Origin: a virus
Strand: one strand, 5' to 3'
Virus record (IMG/VR): IMGVR_UViG_3300037840_000188
Coordinates: 62,001-126,000 of that record
Length of the DNA stretch: 64,000 nucleotides
Part shown: in pieces, positions 38,500 to 47,031 of the stretch
How positions within the stretch are numbered: position 1 is the first letter of the stretch
Layout of the letters: each line of letters begins with the position of its first letter
The notes under the pieces: generated by a model
What the model was told of the DNA's origin: nothing
Databases searched by the model: none
The model's input: the letters and a program-made list of their open reading frames with translations, nothing else
Made by a program: the position numbers and the translations under genes

Positions 38500-39219
38500 A
38501 TGGAAACAATCAAGAAGGTCATCGGTTACTGCCGCGTGTCAACAAATCGACAGGAGCACTCTCGCGATGCCCAGGAGTTTCGCATTCGAAAAACAGCTGA
38601 AAGCCACCCGGAGTGGGAGCTTCAGGATGTGATTATCGACTTCGATGAATGCAGTGGAAATCTAAACCGACCCGGCGTTCAGCGAGTCTTGGAGATGGTT
38701 CGCAATAAGACCGTCGACGCGGTCATCATCTGCAAGATGGATCGCATAACCCGCTCAACCCGCGACGCCATCGATCTGATTGAGTTGTTTGCGAAGCAGG
38801 GTGTGACGCTCGTGAGTCTTAACGAGTCGCTCGACACCAGCAGTGCTATCGGTCGTTTCTTTGTGCGCACGCTTGCCAGTATTGCCGAGCTTGAAAGGGA
38901 GATCACGAGCGAGCGCACCACGGCGGTCCTGCGCTATCAAAAGTCGCAGGGGTATCCAGCCGGAGCGACGCCTTACGGATGGACGCGTCAGCCAAAGGTC
39001 GCCAATGTTAACGGAAGGCTGGTATCCCAGCCGCTGGTGATTAATGAATCCGAGCAGGAGATTTTATCTAAAGCTCGCGATCTGCGTGCCACCGGCCAGA
39101 GCTATCAGCGAATCGCGGCGGCCCTGAACGAAGGCGGCTATCGCACTCGCACTGGCGGCCAGTGGGTCAAACAGTATGTGATTGGAATCCTGAAGACTTC
39201 TGAGGTTGCGGCTGCGTGA
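38500..39219 (+). CDS. serine recombinase (resolvase/invertase family)
   Basis: 239 residues. IGYCRVSTNRQEHSRDAQEF holds the catalytic Ser; VDAVIICKMDRITRSTRDAI and SLNESLDTSSAIGRFF, EREITSERTTAVLRYQKSQG follow the resolvase order. The C-terminal recombinase-type domain (ARDLRATGQSYQRIAAALNE) is short. Translation is coupled to the HNH gene (GTGA overlap). Could integrate, excise or invert this element, or mobilise the pair. Confidence 0.9.
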   Translation: METIKKVIGYCRVSTNRQEHSRDAQEFRIRKTAESHPEWELQDVIIDFDECSGNLNRPGVQRVLEMVRNKTVDAVIICKMDRITRSTRDAIDLIELFAKQGVTLVSLNESLDTSSAIGRFFVRTLASIAELEREITSERTTAVLRYQKSQGYPAGATPYGWTRQPKVANVNGRLVSQPLVINESEQEILSKARDLRATGQSYQRIAAALNEGGYRTRTGGQWVKQYVIGILKTSEVAAA

Positions 39220-39827
39220 AGCACCCCAACCGAGCGCCCTTCGAGTCTGCATTCAAGGCCATACGTCCATTTGTAATTGAGCGCGATGGCGGTCGCTGTG
39301 TGAAGTGCGCGTCAGATGTGCGCATAGAGGTCCATCATGTAAATGGATACGAAGATAACGCGCCCGATAATCTTCAGACTTTATGCTATTTCTGTCATGG
39401 TGTCGCGCCAATGGGAGATGAATATTGGATATGGAAGCAGTCTGGCGCTGATGGATGGAATCACTTTTTCGCGGCGATGCGATTGTCGTTCCCGAATCTG
39501 ACGGAAGAGTATATGCGGTCCACGGCAGCAGAGATTGTCAAGTACCAAAAGATAATGGAATCTGGGTCGGCACGCGCGGCACGCGCGATCATCCGTCAAC
39601 GTTCTGGCCGTTGTGAGGGACCCAAGCCTTACGGGCACAGGCCTCATGAAATGTCATGTCTGCTAAAAATGCGTGAACTACGCGCCTCTGGCATGACCTA
39701 CGAATCAGTAGCTATGGCGCTGAATGACGGTGGTTTCGTCACTCGCTATGGCAAGCAATGGAGCAGGGCTGCTATCTATCAGATCCTCCAGCGTAACCGC
39801 GATGCCGCCACTCGCCCGCCCCAATAA
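39216..39827 (+). CDS. HNH nuclease fused to a recombinase-type DNA-binding domain
   Basis: 203 residues. N-terminal HNH: GGRCVKCASDVRIEVHHVNG, DNLQTLCYFCHG. The C-terminal part (CEGPKPYGHRPHE, LLKMRELRASGMTYESVAMA, LNDGGFVTRYGKQWSRAAIY) mimics the DNA-binding region of serine recombinases, including that of its neighbour. The shared domain suggests both proteins recognise the same site. GTG 39216. Confidence 0.8.
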   Translation: MKHPNRAPFESAFKAIRPFVIERDGGRCVKCASDVRIEVHHVNGYEDNAPDNLQTLCYFCHGVAPMGDEYWIWKQSGADGWNHFFAAMRLSFPNLTEEYMRSTAAEIVKYQKIMESGSARAARAIIRQRSGRCEGPKPYGHRPHEMSCLLKMRELRASGMTYESVAMALNDGGFVTRYGKQWSRAAIYQILQRNRDAATRPPQ

Positions 39828-39990
39828 GAAACGGCCCAATCATTCTCGGAGGAAGAAGTTGATCGGGCCGCCTCACGCGTCTCTAACTGTGCAGGGTAGT
39901 ATATCTCACCTGACGCAGTGAAACCACAACCCCTTGCGTCCACCGCCACGGTTGCCACTACGCCGCAAAATTCCTCACAATCCAGTTGCA

Positions 39991-40404
39991 ATGTTCTGCG
40001 GTGCTCAGTATGATCGATTCTGTCCCGGCGAGCGGGCGGCACAGAAGCGACGGCTGATGTGTTCGGAAGGCGGCGGGTGCCACATACGCCCGCCGTCGCT
40101 CTTTTATGTGGAAAGGGTACGTGTGCAACGCAACGGCAGTCCATTCTCTGATCTCCAGAAATTCCCCCTCCTCCGCACTACCATCTGCCCCTGTGGCGAG
40201 TCCGTGCTCCACGAGTTCATCCAGCCGGGGACTGTTTACTCCCTCGACATGTCGACCCGGCGCGGTGGCTTCACTTATCGGTGCGGGAGATGCGGCGTTG
40301 AACAACCCGACGTTCAGGTCGTCAAGGCCAGCCAGCAGTTGAATCCTGACCTTGGAATGGGGTGGTTGCCGTGGGGGTTGTTCAGCGAGGCAGAAGCGGC
40401 GTGA
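39991..40404 (+). CDS. zinc-binding hypothetical protein
   Basis: About 137 residues from ATG 39991; GTG 40123 is an alternative giving 93. Cys pairs ICPCGE and YRCGRCGVE in the C-terminal half form a zinc ribbon. The stop overlaps the methyltransferase start (GTGA). Unknown. Confidence 0.5.
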   Translation: MFCGAQYDRFCPGERAAQKRRLMCSEGGGCHIRPPSLFYVERVRVQRNGSPFSDLQKFPLLRTTICPCGESVLHEFIQPGTVYSLDMSTRRGGFTYRCGRCGVEQPDVQVVKASQQLNPDLGMGWLPWGLFSEAEAA

Positions 40405-41201
40405 ATTACTACAACGACAATAATCCAGATTCAGTTGCATGGCTAAAGCAATTGATTCTCGCCAATTTAATCCCAAATGGAGATATCGATGACCGATCCA
40501 TCGCCGACGTTGCGGGCGACGACCTTAAAGGCTATACCCAGTGTCATTTCTTTGCCGGGATCGGAGGATGGGCGGAGGCCCTGCGGCTCGCTGGATGGCC
40601 ATCTGACAGACCAGTGTGGACAGGGAGTTGTCCCTGTCAGCCATTCAGCGCAGGCGGACAGCAAAAAGGATTTAATGACGAGCGCCATTTATGGCCGCAC
40701 TTCAGACGCCTCATCGCGGAGCGCCGTCCTTCAGTTATCTTTGGAGAGCAAGTTGCATCGAAGCTTGGACGTAAATGGCTCGCCTCTTTACGACTTGACC
40801 TGGAAGCATTGGACTATGCAGTGGGGGGGGCAGATTTGTGCGCTGCGGGCCTCTGTGCGCCACATATCAGGCAGCGACTTTACTGGGTGGCTGACTCCGC
40901 TAGCTCGGGACTGGAAGGGGTATACGAAGCGATCCGGGGAATCGATATGCAATCAACTATCACGGCTTTACGGTCGCAGTGGGACGCCGAACCCAAAATG
41001 GACCGCGTGGCTTATGGGATACCCGCCAAAGTGGGACGATTGTGCGGTTTTGGGAATTCCATCGTCCCGCAGATCGGGGCGGTCTTCGTGAGGTCCTGCA
41101 TGGAAGCCGTTAATCAACCAGTTATTTCCTGTCACATATGCGGTGACGTTACGTCTATCAATACTGCGTGCCCCTCCTGTGGCGAGGTCTGTACCGCATG
41201 A
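40401..41201 (+). CDS. DNA cytosine-5 methyltransferase
   Basis: 266 residues. Motif I CHFFAGIGGW, motif IV GSCPCQPFS with catalytic Cys, motif VI-like FGEQV, motif VIII APHIRQRLYWVAD and motif X GFGNSIVPQIGA are present; a short zinc tail (CHICGD, CPSCGE) follows. The target-recognition region is very compact. It would protect phage DNA from restriction. An overlapping frame (40477-41091) also shows coding character. Confidence 0.9.
   Translation: MNYYNDNNPDSVAWLKQLILANLIPNGDIDDRSIADVAGDDLKGYTQCHFFAGIGGWAEALRLAGWPSDRPVWTGSCPCQPFSAGGQQKGFNDERHLWPHFRRLIAERRPSVIFGEQVASKLGRKWLASLRLDLEALDYAVGGADLCAAGLCAPHIRQRLYWVADSASSGLEGVYEAIRGIDMQSTITALRSQWDAEPKMDRVAYGIPAKVGRLCGFGNSIVPQIGAVFVRSCMEAVNQPVISCHICGDVTSINTACPSCGEVCTA
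40477..41091 (+). CDS. overlapping ORF within the C5-methyltransferase gene
   Basis: A second frame with protein-like sequence: GSPLYDLTWKHWTMQWGG, ALRASVRHISGSDFTGWLTP, ARDWKG, NPKWTAWLMGYPPKWDDCA. Similar alternative-frame products are annotated next to phage cytosine methyltransferases as I recall, hence dual coding is plausible. The functional evidence here is only the family-like wording of the frame; the start is unknown. Confidence 0.35.
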   Translation: MEISMTDPSPTLRATTLKAIPSVISLPGSEDGRRPCGSLDGHLTDQCGQGVVPVSHSAQADSKKDLMTSAIYGRTSDASSRSAVLQLSLESKLHRSLDVNGSPLYDLTWKHWTMQWGGQICALRASVRHISGSDFTGWLTPLARDWKGYTKRSGESICNQLSRLYGRSGTPNPKWTAWLMGYPPKWDDCAVLGIPSSRRSGRSS

Positions 41202-41241
41202 TCTGGCACCTCTCCCACCGCGCGGATAAGCGAGCGCTGCT

Positions 41242-41793
41242 ATGAAGTTCGCCTACTGCGATCCGCCATATATCGGCCAAGCCGCTCGACACTACAATTG
41301 CGCTGAAGTTGATCACCCGAAATTAATCACGCGACTCGTTGACGAGTTTCCTGACGGATGGGCGCTGTCGCTTTCGTCCACAACGCTTCAACAAATCCTG
41401 CCTCTCTGTCCGGCTGATGTCCGCATAGCGGCTTGGTGCAAATCATTCTGCGCTTTCAAGAAGGGCGTGAGGCCGTGCTACGCGTGGGAGCCGATCATCT
41501 TCTGGGGGGGGCGTAATCCGATGAACGGCTACAAGCACGCGCCGCCACCTAAGAATGGCAAGCAGAATACACCGAAGGATTTTCTGGTCGAGCCGATCAC
41601 CATGAAGAAAGGATTAACTGGCGCAAAGCCGCAGAAGGTCTGCGCCTGGATTCTGGATCTTCTCAACTTCCAGTACGGCGAAGACGAGATCCACGACCTC
41701 TTTCCCGGCAGTGGCTCCATGGCGGCGACGGTTGCAGGGCGTTGCGCCGATGGCTATATCGGCTATACCGAACGCTTCGAGGTGGTAGCGTGA
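41242..41793 (+). CDS. DNA N6-adenine/N4-cytosine methyltransferase-like
   Basis: 183 residues. KFAYCDPPYIGQAARHY has the DPPY catalytic motif at the very N terminus; HDLFPGSGSMAATVAGRCAD is the AdoMet-binding FxGSG motif near the C terminus, a permuted (beta-type) order. Lies between the C5 enzyme and the primase, so the element encodes at least two DNA modification systems plus the broken one at 14.4-14.9 kb. Confidence 0.8.
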   Translation: MKFAYCDPPYIGQAARHYNCAEVDHPKLITRLVDEFPDGWALSLSSTTLQQILPLCPADVRIAAWCKSFCAFKKGVRPCYAWEPIIFWGGRNPMNGYKHAPPPKNGKQNTPKDFLVEPITMKKGLTGAKPQKVCAWILDLLNFQYGEDEIHDLFPGSGSMAATVAGRCADGYIGYTERFEVVA

Positions 41794-41882
41794 GTGTCCT
41801 CTGCCCTGCGCCCGTCGTCGTCCACCTCGCCACCGCTGACCTGCCAGCGGCTCGGGCAGCGCTGCCTTATCTTGCCGTTTAA
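41790..41882 (+). CDS. possible 30-aa peptide
   Basis: GTG 41790 overlaps the methyltransferase stop (GTGA) and encodes SVLCPAPVVVHLATADLPAA and 10 more residues. Supported only by the overlap and by filling the gap before 41890. Confidence 0.3.
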   Translation: MSVLCPAPVVVHLATADLPAARAALPYLAV

Positions 41883-41889
41883 GAATTTT

Positions 41890-42177
41890 ATGAAAATCAA
41901 CAATCAAAACGAACTCCTTTGTGCCGCGTGTGGGTACAACTACACCCACCTGATTTCCATCGAGGCTTTCGAGCGCGCCGAGGATGCTGTCTCGGGGCTT
42001 CATGTCATTATTGAAGGCCAATCAGCCATCACGAATACAGCCCTCGACGGCAATCCCAGTGATCGCCGAGATGCTGTTCGTCTTACTTATTCCTGTGAAG
42101 GTTGCGATAAGCTGACGGTTATTTCCTTTATCCAGCACAAGGGCAATACTTTTGTGGAGTACGGTATTCAAGTCTGA
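41890..42177 (+). CDS. zinc-ribbon protein upstream of the primase
   Basis: 95 residues from ATG 41890: LLCAACGYNYTHL and TYSCEGCDKLTVISF form a zinc ribbon typical of small phage proteins with RLTYSCEGC strands. Three nucleotides precede the primase GTG. May take part in replication. Confidence 0.65.
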   Translation: MKINNQNELLCAACGYNYTHLISIEAFERAEDAVSGLHVIIEGQSAITNTALDGNPSDRRDAVRLTYSCEGCDKLTVISFIQHKGNTFVEYGIQV

Positions 42178-42180
42178 TCT

Positions 42181-45165
42181 GTGTCCCCACTCCAGCCCGA
42201 CCTCGATACAATTCGCCGCTCCGTCGCTCTATTCCTTAAACCAGGCTCAGTAGCCGAACTGCGCGCCCCGAAATCCAGTCAGGGCGTCATTTCCGGTTAC
42301 TTTTCTGATCCCGAGGCTCTCGTCAAAGCGGCGGCCTCAGTTAGTGGGCGAGCGCCGGGCGTTTACGCCACGATCAACAAGGTCCATCCAGACGCGCTTA
42401 AAAAGAATACTCCAAACCAGGCGCGTGCCAACGCTATCGAGACCACAGCCGACCGCGAGATCACGCACCGCTGCTGGCTCCTTTTTGACTTCGATCCGAA
42501 CCGTGCCACCGGAACTTCATCCACAGACGCCGAACACGATGAGGCTCTGAAGGTAGCCGCCGAGGTCGGAAACGCCATTATCGGTGAAGGGTGGCCCGAG
42601 CCGATTTATGCGGACTCTGGAAATGGCGGACATCTTCTCTACCCGCTCGATCTTCCAAACACAGACTATACCCGCGATCTCATAAAAGCCGTCCTTAAAG
42701 CACTGGCGAAGCGCTACGAGACCACCTCGATCACCATCGATAAAACGGTATTTAACGCTTCGCGCATTTCGAAGATATACGGCACTGCGGCATGCAAGGG
42801 GCAGCATACCGAAGAGCGCCCACACCGCCTCAGCTCGCTGATCCACGTACCGTCCGATCTTAAACCAGTTACACAGGATCTTCTCGAAGCCCTTGCAGCG
42901 GAAGTGAAGCCTGAGCCCGCGCCTCCCGCGCCGGAAAGATACTCAAACGCGCCATCGAATTTCCGTCTCGAAGATTTCATGTCCCGTTACGGGATCAGAG
43001 TACATCGCGGGCCGATTCCTTATGACGGCGGAGAAAAATGGCAGCTGAAGAACTGTCCTTTCAATCCAGAGCACAAAGCTCCGGATTCGATGATTTTCCG
43101 CGCACCATCGGGACGTCTTGGATTCCGGTGCCTCCATAATTCCTGCGCGGATTACAACTGGACCAGCCTGCGCGATCTTTTCGAACCAGAGCGGCCAAAG
43201 GCCAAAGTCACGTCAATCACGAATGGCCATGCCGCTGATCACCCGCCCGCCGAGCCAGAACCAGAAGAAGATCCGGACAGTCATCTCCTCGCGTTATGCG
43301 ATGAGATCATCGCCTCAAAGCAGTCTCACCGGATATACGAGAAGAGCCTATTCGACCTGATCGGAAAAGCAGACAAGTACGTCGGTATCCAAGTCCGTTC
43401 CATGCTCCGAAAAGAGTTCGGGACCGATATGGTGATGACTGGCACTGGATCATGGCCCGAGCTTTATCGGGACGCGATTAAAACCGCCCCATGGCGAAAG
43501 AGAACTCCGGAACTGGAAGACAATCCATCCCCCGGCTCACTACTTCCGGTTCAGATAACCGACCGCCAGCTCCGTGATATATCGCTCGATGCGATCCGTC
43601 AGGTGAAAGCCAAGAACGACCCACCCAGCCTGTTTGTCCGCTCGGGCGCGCTGGTCCACGTCATTCAGGACGAGAAGGAACGCCCCAGCGTCTCCGTAGT
43701 TACCGAATCCCGGCTGCGAGGAGTCCTCGCCCGCGTCGCCAATTTCATGAAGACCGACCGAAACGGCGAGCAGAGAAACGCGTTCCCGCCGGTCGAGGTT
43801 GTGAAGGACATCATGGCCTTCAATCCCCAATCCTGGCCGTTCCCGCGCCTGATCAGCGTGGCTGAAGTGCCGACCCTCCGTCCGGACGGGACTATCCTCG
43901 ACCAGCCCGGATACGACGAGGACTCGGCTATTTTCTACGCCCCCGCCAGCACCCTGAAGCCTTTCCCGCTCCCGGAGTCTCCCACTTTCGACGATGTAGA
44001 GAGCGCGAAGTGCCTGGTAGAGGAGGCTATCGGAGAATTTCCTTATGCGGACCTAGCCAGCCACGCCAATACCTACGGCTTGCTTCTCACGCCAATCCTG
44101 CGCCCGGCATTCAGCGGCTGCGCCCCCCTCGCCGTGGTAGACGCGCCTCAGGCCGGAACCGGTAAGTCTCTCCTGATCGACGTCCTCTCGATCATCACCA
44201 CCGGACGCCCGGCGGCTATGATGCCATACCCATACAAGGAAGAAGAGATGCAGAAACAGATTGGCGCGTCGCTCTCCGCTGGACGCCAACTCATCGTCTT
44301 CGACAACCTGGAAGGTGAACTCCGGAGCCCGGCTCTCGCGCTCGCAATCACCGCCAAAGAATTCGAGGCCAGAATCCTCGGCGTCAGCCAAAACATGACG
44401 GTCGAGAATTCATCGACGTGGGTAGTAACAGGAAACAATATCCGGCCCGCTGGCGATATGCCCCGACGGTGCTATCAGATCCGGCTGAATGCACAGAGAT
44501 CAAAGCCGTACATGGACCGCCAGTTCAAGCACCCCAGACTGCTTAATTGGGTGACTGAAAATCGGTCACAGATCCTCCACGCTCTACTCGTTATCGCCAG
44601 AGCGTGGTTCGCTGATGGCCGAAAAGAAACGGTCCAAAAGACGCTCGGTAGTTTCGAGGAATGGCATCAGATTGTGGGTAGTGTAATTGAACATGCCAAG
44701 ATGCCAGAATTTTTGAAGAACTACTCCGACTTCATAGACCAGGAAGACGAGAGTCCTAGACAGTGGGAGGAGTTTCTTTTACAGATATTTACAATTTGGG
44801 GCGCTGCGAATGCCGAGAAAACTAATGAATTTACTATCGCCGACTTGATTATAGCGATCAATACCGATAAGACGGAACTTCGCACCGTCCTTCCAGCGGA
44901 GGTCGCTGACTGCCTCGAAAAGAAAATCAGTCACCGGATCGTGATCGGCAAGATGTTCCGCACCCGCCGACAACGCCACTTTGGCATCGGTGCACGTGAG
45001 TGCTGGCTTGACCGAGCCGACGACGGTACAGAGCACAAAGGCTCGGCTAAGTGGGTGGTCTGCCGATCCCTGAAGGGTGCTCAAGCTACGGTTGAAACTA
45101 ATCCCCAGATCGAGAGCAAGCCGCCCGACGAAGACCTAGAAGACCGGATGACGCTCTGGTCATAA
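42181..45165 (+). CDS. primase-helicase replication protein
   Basis: 994 residues, GTG start. Residues about 1-250: archaeo-eukaryotic primase-like domain (CWLLFDFDPNR, YADSGNGGHLLYPLDL, ITIDKTVFNASRISKIYGTA). About 265-340: CHC2-like zinc region (NCPFNPEHKAPDSMIF, FRCLHNSC). About 600-850: helicase with Walker A DAPQAGTGKS, Walker B-like LIVFDNLEG and a sensor WVVTGNNIRP. Combines primer synthesis and DNA unwinding in one chain, as in phage and plasmid replication. The candidate origin follows immediately. Confidence 0.88.
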   Translation: MSPLQPDLDTIRRSVALFLKPGSVAELRAPKSSQGVISGYFSDPEALVKAAASVSGRAPGVYATINKVHPDALKKNTPNQARANAIETTADREITHRCWLLFDFDPNRATGTSSTDAEHDEALKVAAEVGNAIIGEGWPEPIYADSGNGGHLLYPLDLPNTDYTRDLIKAVLKALAKRYETTSITIDKTVFNASRISKIYGTAACKGQHTEERPHRLSSLIHVPSDLKPVTQDLLEALAAEVKPEPAPPAPERYSNAPSNFRLEDFMSRYGIRVHRGPIPYDGGEKWQLKNCPFNPEHKAPDSMIFRAPSGRLGFRCLHNSCADYNWTSLRDLFEPERPKAKVTSITNGHAADHPPAEPEPEEDPDSHLLALCDEIIASKQSHRIYEKSLFDLIGKADKYVGIQVRSMLRKEFGTDMVMTGTGSWPELYRDAIKTAPWRKRTPELEDNPSPGSLLPVQITDRQLRDISLDAIRQVKAKNDPPSLFVRSGALVHVIQDEKERPSVSVVTESRLRGVLARVANFMKTDRNGEQRNAFPPVEVVKDIMAFNPQSWPFPRLISVAEVPTLRPDGTILDQPGYDEDSAIFYAPASTLKPFPLPESPTFDDVESAKCLVEEAIGEFPYADLASHANTYGLLLTPILRPAFSGCAPLAVVDAPQAGTGKSLLIDVLSIITTGRPAAMMPYPYKEEEMQKQIGASLSAGRQLIVFDNLEGELRSPALALAITAKEFEARILGVSQNMTVENSSTWVVTGNNIRPAGDMPRRCYQIRLNAQRSKPYMDRQFKHPRLLNWVTENRSQILHALLVIARAWFADGRKETVQKTLGSFEEWHQIVGSVIEHAKMPEFLKNYSDFIDQEDESPRQWEEFLLQIFTIWGAANAEKTNEFTIADLIIAINTDKTELRTVLPAEVADCLEKKISHRIVIGKMFRTRRQRHFGIGARECWLDRADDGTEHKGSAKWVVCRSLKGAQATVETNPQIESKPPDEDLEDRMTLWS

Positions 45166-46051
45166 TCGAGCCCAACTTTAGGTTCATTCCGAGAATAAAA
45201 ACAAAAACACTCCCCATTGTTTTTTTGTGTACTACAGATGAAGTTTTTACGATTTATTCGGGGAGTCGCGGAAACTACTTAGATCTCCCCAGCAATTCCC
45301 CATACACACTCCCCAAATTTATAAGTCTGTATATATGTTATATTTATACGGATACTACGTTTATAGTATGGGGAGTTGGGGAGTCATATGGACTTCGTAT
45401 ATGAGAACAAAATAAAATACACATTTCCGCATATAATCTTTATTGCTGCATGTGTTCTCACAGCGCCGGGCGGCTCTACAACTCCCCCGACTCCCCAACC
45501 CCCCAAAAAAAATCAGCGCCCGATGGAAGGCGTTTTCCGCTCACCCCGCTCACCTCCGCCACGCACATTCGAAACTGCTCCTGTTCGCTCGGCTCTCGGG
45601 GGCGACTCCGTGGCGCTGGCGATCCGCCAAGCTCCGTGAGGTCGCCCAACCGCCGGAAATTCGCTGTAGGCCTCCCTAGCACGAAAGGAGGCCATCCCAC
45701 GAACCACTCACACAGCTCCATGGAGCCTAGCTTTACGGCCTTCCTAATTTTTTTTTGATTTTTTTTGGAATTTTACGGTGGTTCCTGAAAAAACCGTTAT
45801 TGGGCCTGAGCGTTCAGCGACGCGTCCGCGCGTGGCGTCCGGACCCATCAAACAATGTGGAAGTCTATTTAAGTCAATACTTTGAATGTCTTACGTGCGG
45901 TCTCCGGATACCATGAAAGGACACATAACCGCTCGGTTACGTGTCAACACGAGACGGCATAAACACAGCTAACAACAACAAAACAAACAACATAATAGCG
46001 GGATAATGGGATAATGGCCGCCGGAGAGTGGCGGTAGTGCCGGAGACCGCG
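45166..46051. other. non-coding region downstream of the primase
   Basis: About 890 bp. The first 330 bp is AT-rich with repeated GGGGAGT motifs (see the repeat entry). The rest contains poly-T tracts at 45749-45770 and no gene I can support; an open frame at 45376-45639 is of low-complexity Pro/Arg type and is probably spurious. Confidence 0.5.
45209..45497. repeat. iteron-like GGGGAGT/ACTCCCC repeats, candidate origin
   Basis: Seven copies of ACTCCCC or its complement at about 45209, 45260, 45308, 45370, 45378, 45481 and 45490, in both orientations, around an AT-rich core (45316-45368, including TATATATGTTATATTTATAC). Position directly after the primase-helicase gene fits an origin. Confidence 0.55.
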
Positions 46052-46258
46052 TTACAGGCCGCGTGTAGGGAGTCCGGCGCGCCGATAAAGAGCTGCCACG
46101 CGTTCACTTGCCGCATGTTCACGCGCTAAATCTGCCAATTCCCGACGTGTGCGCCCTAGGTAATCCCGAGGGTGCGCGCAAACAGAACACGCGGTTTTAC
46201 TCCGTCGATTGAAGTGTTTACATTGACTGCATCGCCAATCTGAAGCGCCAATCAGCAC
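46052..46258 (-). CDS. RanBP2-type zinc finger protein
   Basis: 68 residues: DWRCSQCKHFNRRSKTACSV followed by CAHPRDYLG matches W-x-C-xx-C-...-N-...-C-xx-C of RanBP2/NZF fingers, which bind single-stranded RNA or ubiquitin in eukaryotes and occur in some bacterial and phage proteins. Then a basic helix. The only minus-strand gene in the right half outside elements. Confidence 0.7.
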   Translation of the reverse strand: MLIGASDWRCSQCKHFNRRSKTACSVCAHPRDYLGRTRRELADLAREHAASERVAALYRRAGLPTRGL

Positions 46259-46432
46259 GTAGACAATCTTACCTAGTCAATGAATATTTATGCAATCAGA
46301 TGACGGATTTAAGCATAGATCAAGTATGGACTCATGTTTCCCGAGTGACCGCGCGGAATGAATAGATATTCATCGCGGTGAATATTTATACATATTCGCG
46401 GGAGACCACAAACAGCACGGCGAAGATAGGTA

Positions 46433-46461
46433 TTGACGCCAGCAGTGGTACATGCTAACTT
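46433..46461 (+). promoter_or_regulatory. repeated early promoter, copy 1
   Basis: TTGACG, 17-bp spacer ending GGTACATGC, TAACTT. The spacer end and -10 (GTACATGCTAA) are shared with the promoters at 47003 and 48661. Drives the 46481 gene. Confidence 0.75.
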
Positions 46462-46480
46462 ACATAGTGAGGTGATAGCC

Positions 46481-46702
46481 ATGAAACAGAGACAGATTAC
46501 AGTGCTGGCAGCTGAGAGTCAAGACATGTTGGAGTCTCACGGCGCTAGTGTAGAGCAATTATTCGATACCATCGGTGAAGCGAAGAAACGCGCTAAATAC
46601 TACCTCACTGAGGACTACATGAACGTTTGCGAGTCCAGTACGAAACTCGGGTATGCTCGGGTCCTGGTGAATGGTGATTGCGTGGCGGACTATGGCGAAT
46701 AG
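46481..46702 (+). CDS. hypothetical 73-aa early protein
   Basis: MKQRQITVLAAESQDMLESH, helical. AGGTGAT ribosome site before ATG 46481; 20 nt after the early promoter. Resembles small early proteins ending YARVLVNGDCVADYG. Unknown. Confidence 0.7.
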   Translation: MKQRQITVLAAESQDMLESHGASVEQLFDTIGEAKKRAKYYLTEDYMNVCESSTKLGYARVLVNGDCVADYGE

Positions 46703-47006
46703 CTTGGAACGCGATCCGTTCGGAAAATGCGAGTGTGGCTGTAACCGCGCGCAACATTCAGGCGGACTTGGAATGTGCAATGGCTTCAAATGCCGTTGTG
46801 GACGTTACAAAAAACAGACTCGCGAGTTTCTGCATATGCAAATGATGCGAGACGCGCTGAATGCGGCAATCGAAATGATTGAAGATTTACCCGGCGATGG
46901 ACGGACTATAAAGGTATGCTTGCCGAATTACCAGGAACGTAATGATATGGTTCGGCAAATGAAGGCCGCTATCTCGGGTCCGGTGACACTCGAAAAAAAG
47001 TCTTGA
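46692..47006 (+). CDS. Cys-rich early protein
   Basis: 104 residues from ATG 46692. N-terminal CECGCNRAQHSGGLGMCNGF then KCRCG is a compact Cys/His zinc cluster; helical C-terminal half. Overlaps the previous gene. The second repeated promoter overlaps its end. Confidence 0.65.
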   Translation: MANSLERDPFGKCECGCNRAQHSGGLGMCNGFKCRCGRYKKQTREFLHMQMMRDALNAAIEMIEDLPGDGRTIKVCLPNYQERNDMVRQMKAAISGPVTLEKKS

Positions 47007-47031
47007 CTTGGTGCATCGTACATGCTAAGCT
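47003..47031 (+). promoter_or_regulatory. repeated early promoter, copy 2
   Basis: TTGACT, 17-bp spacer with CGTACATGC at its end, TAAGCT. Identical -10 region to copy 3. It precedes the 618-nt structured leader, not a gene. Confidence 0.75.

Noticed and set aside
39831-39869. Terminator after the recombinase-HNH pair
   Set aside because: A GGCCC...GGGCC hairpin exists but no U-tract follows, so the evidence is too weak to list.
45376-45639. 87-codon plus-strand open frame in the candidate origin
   Set aside because: Pro/Arg-rich, no ribosome site, overlaps iterons and poly-C tracts.
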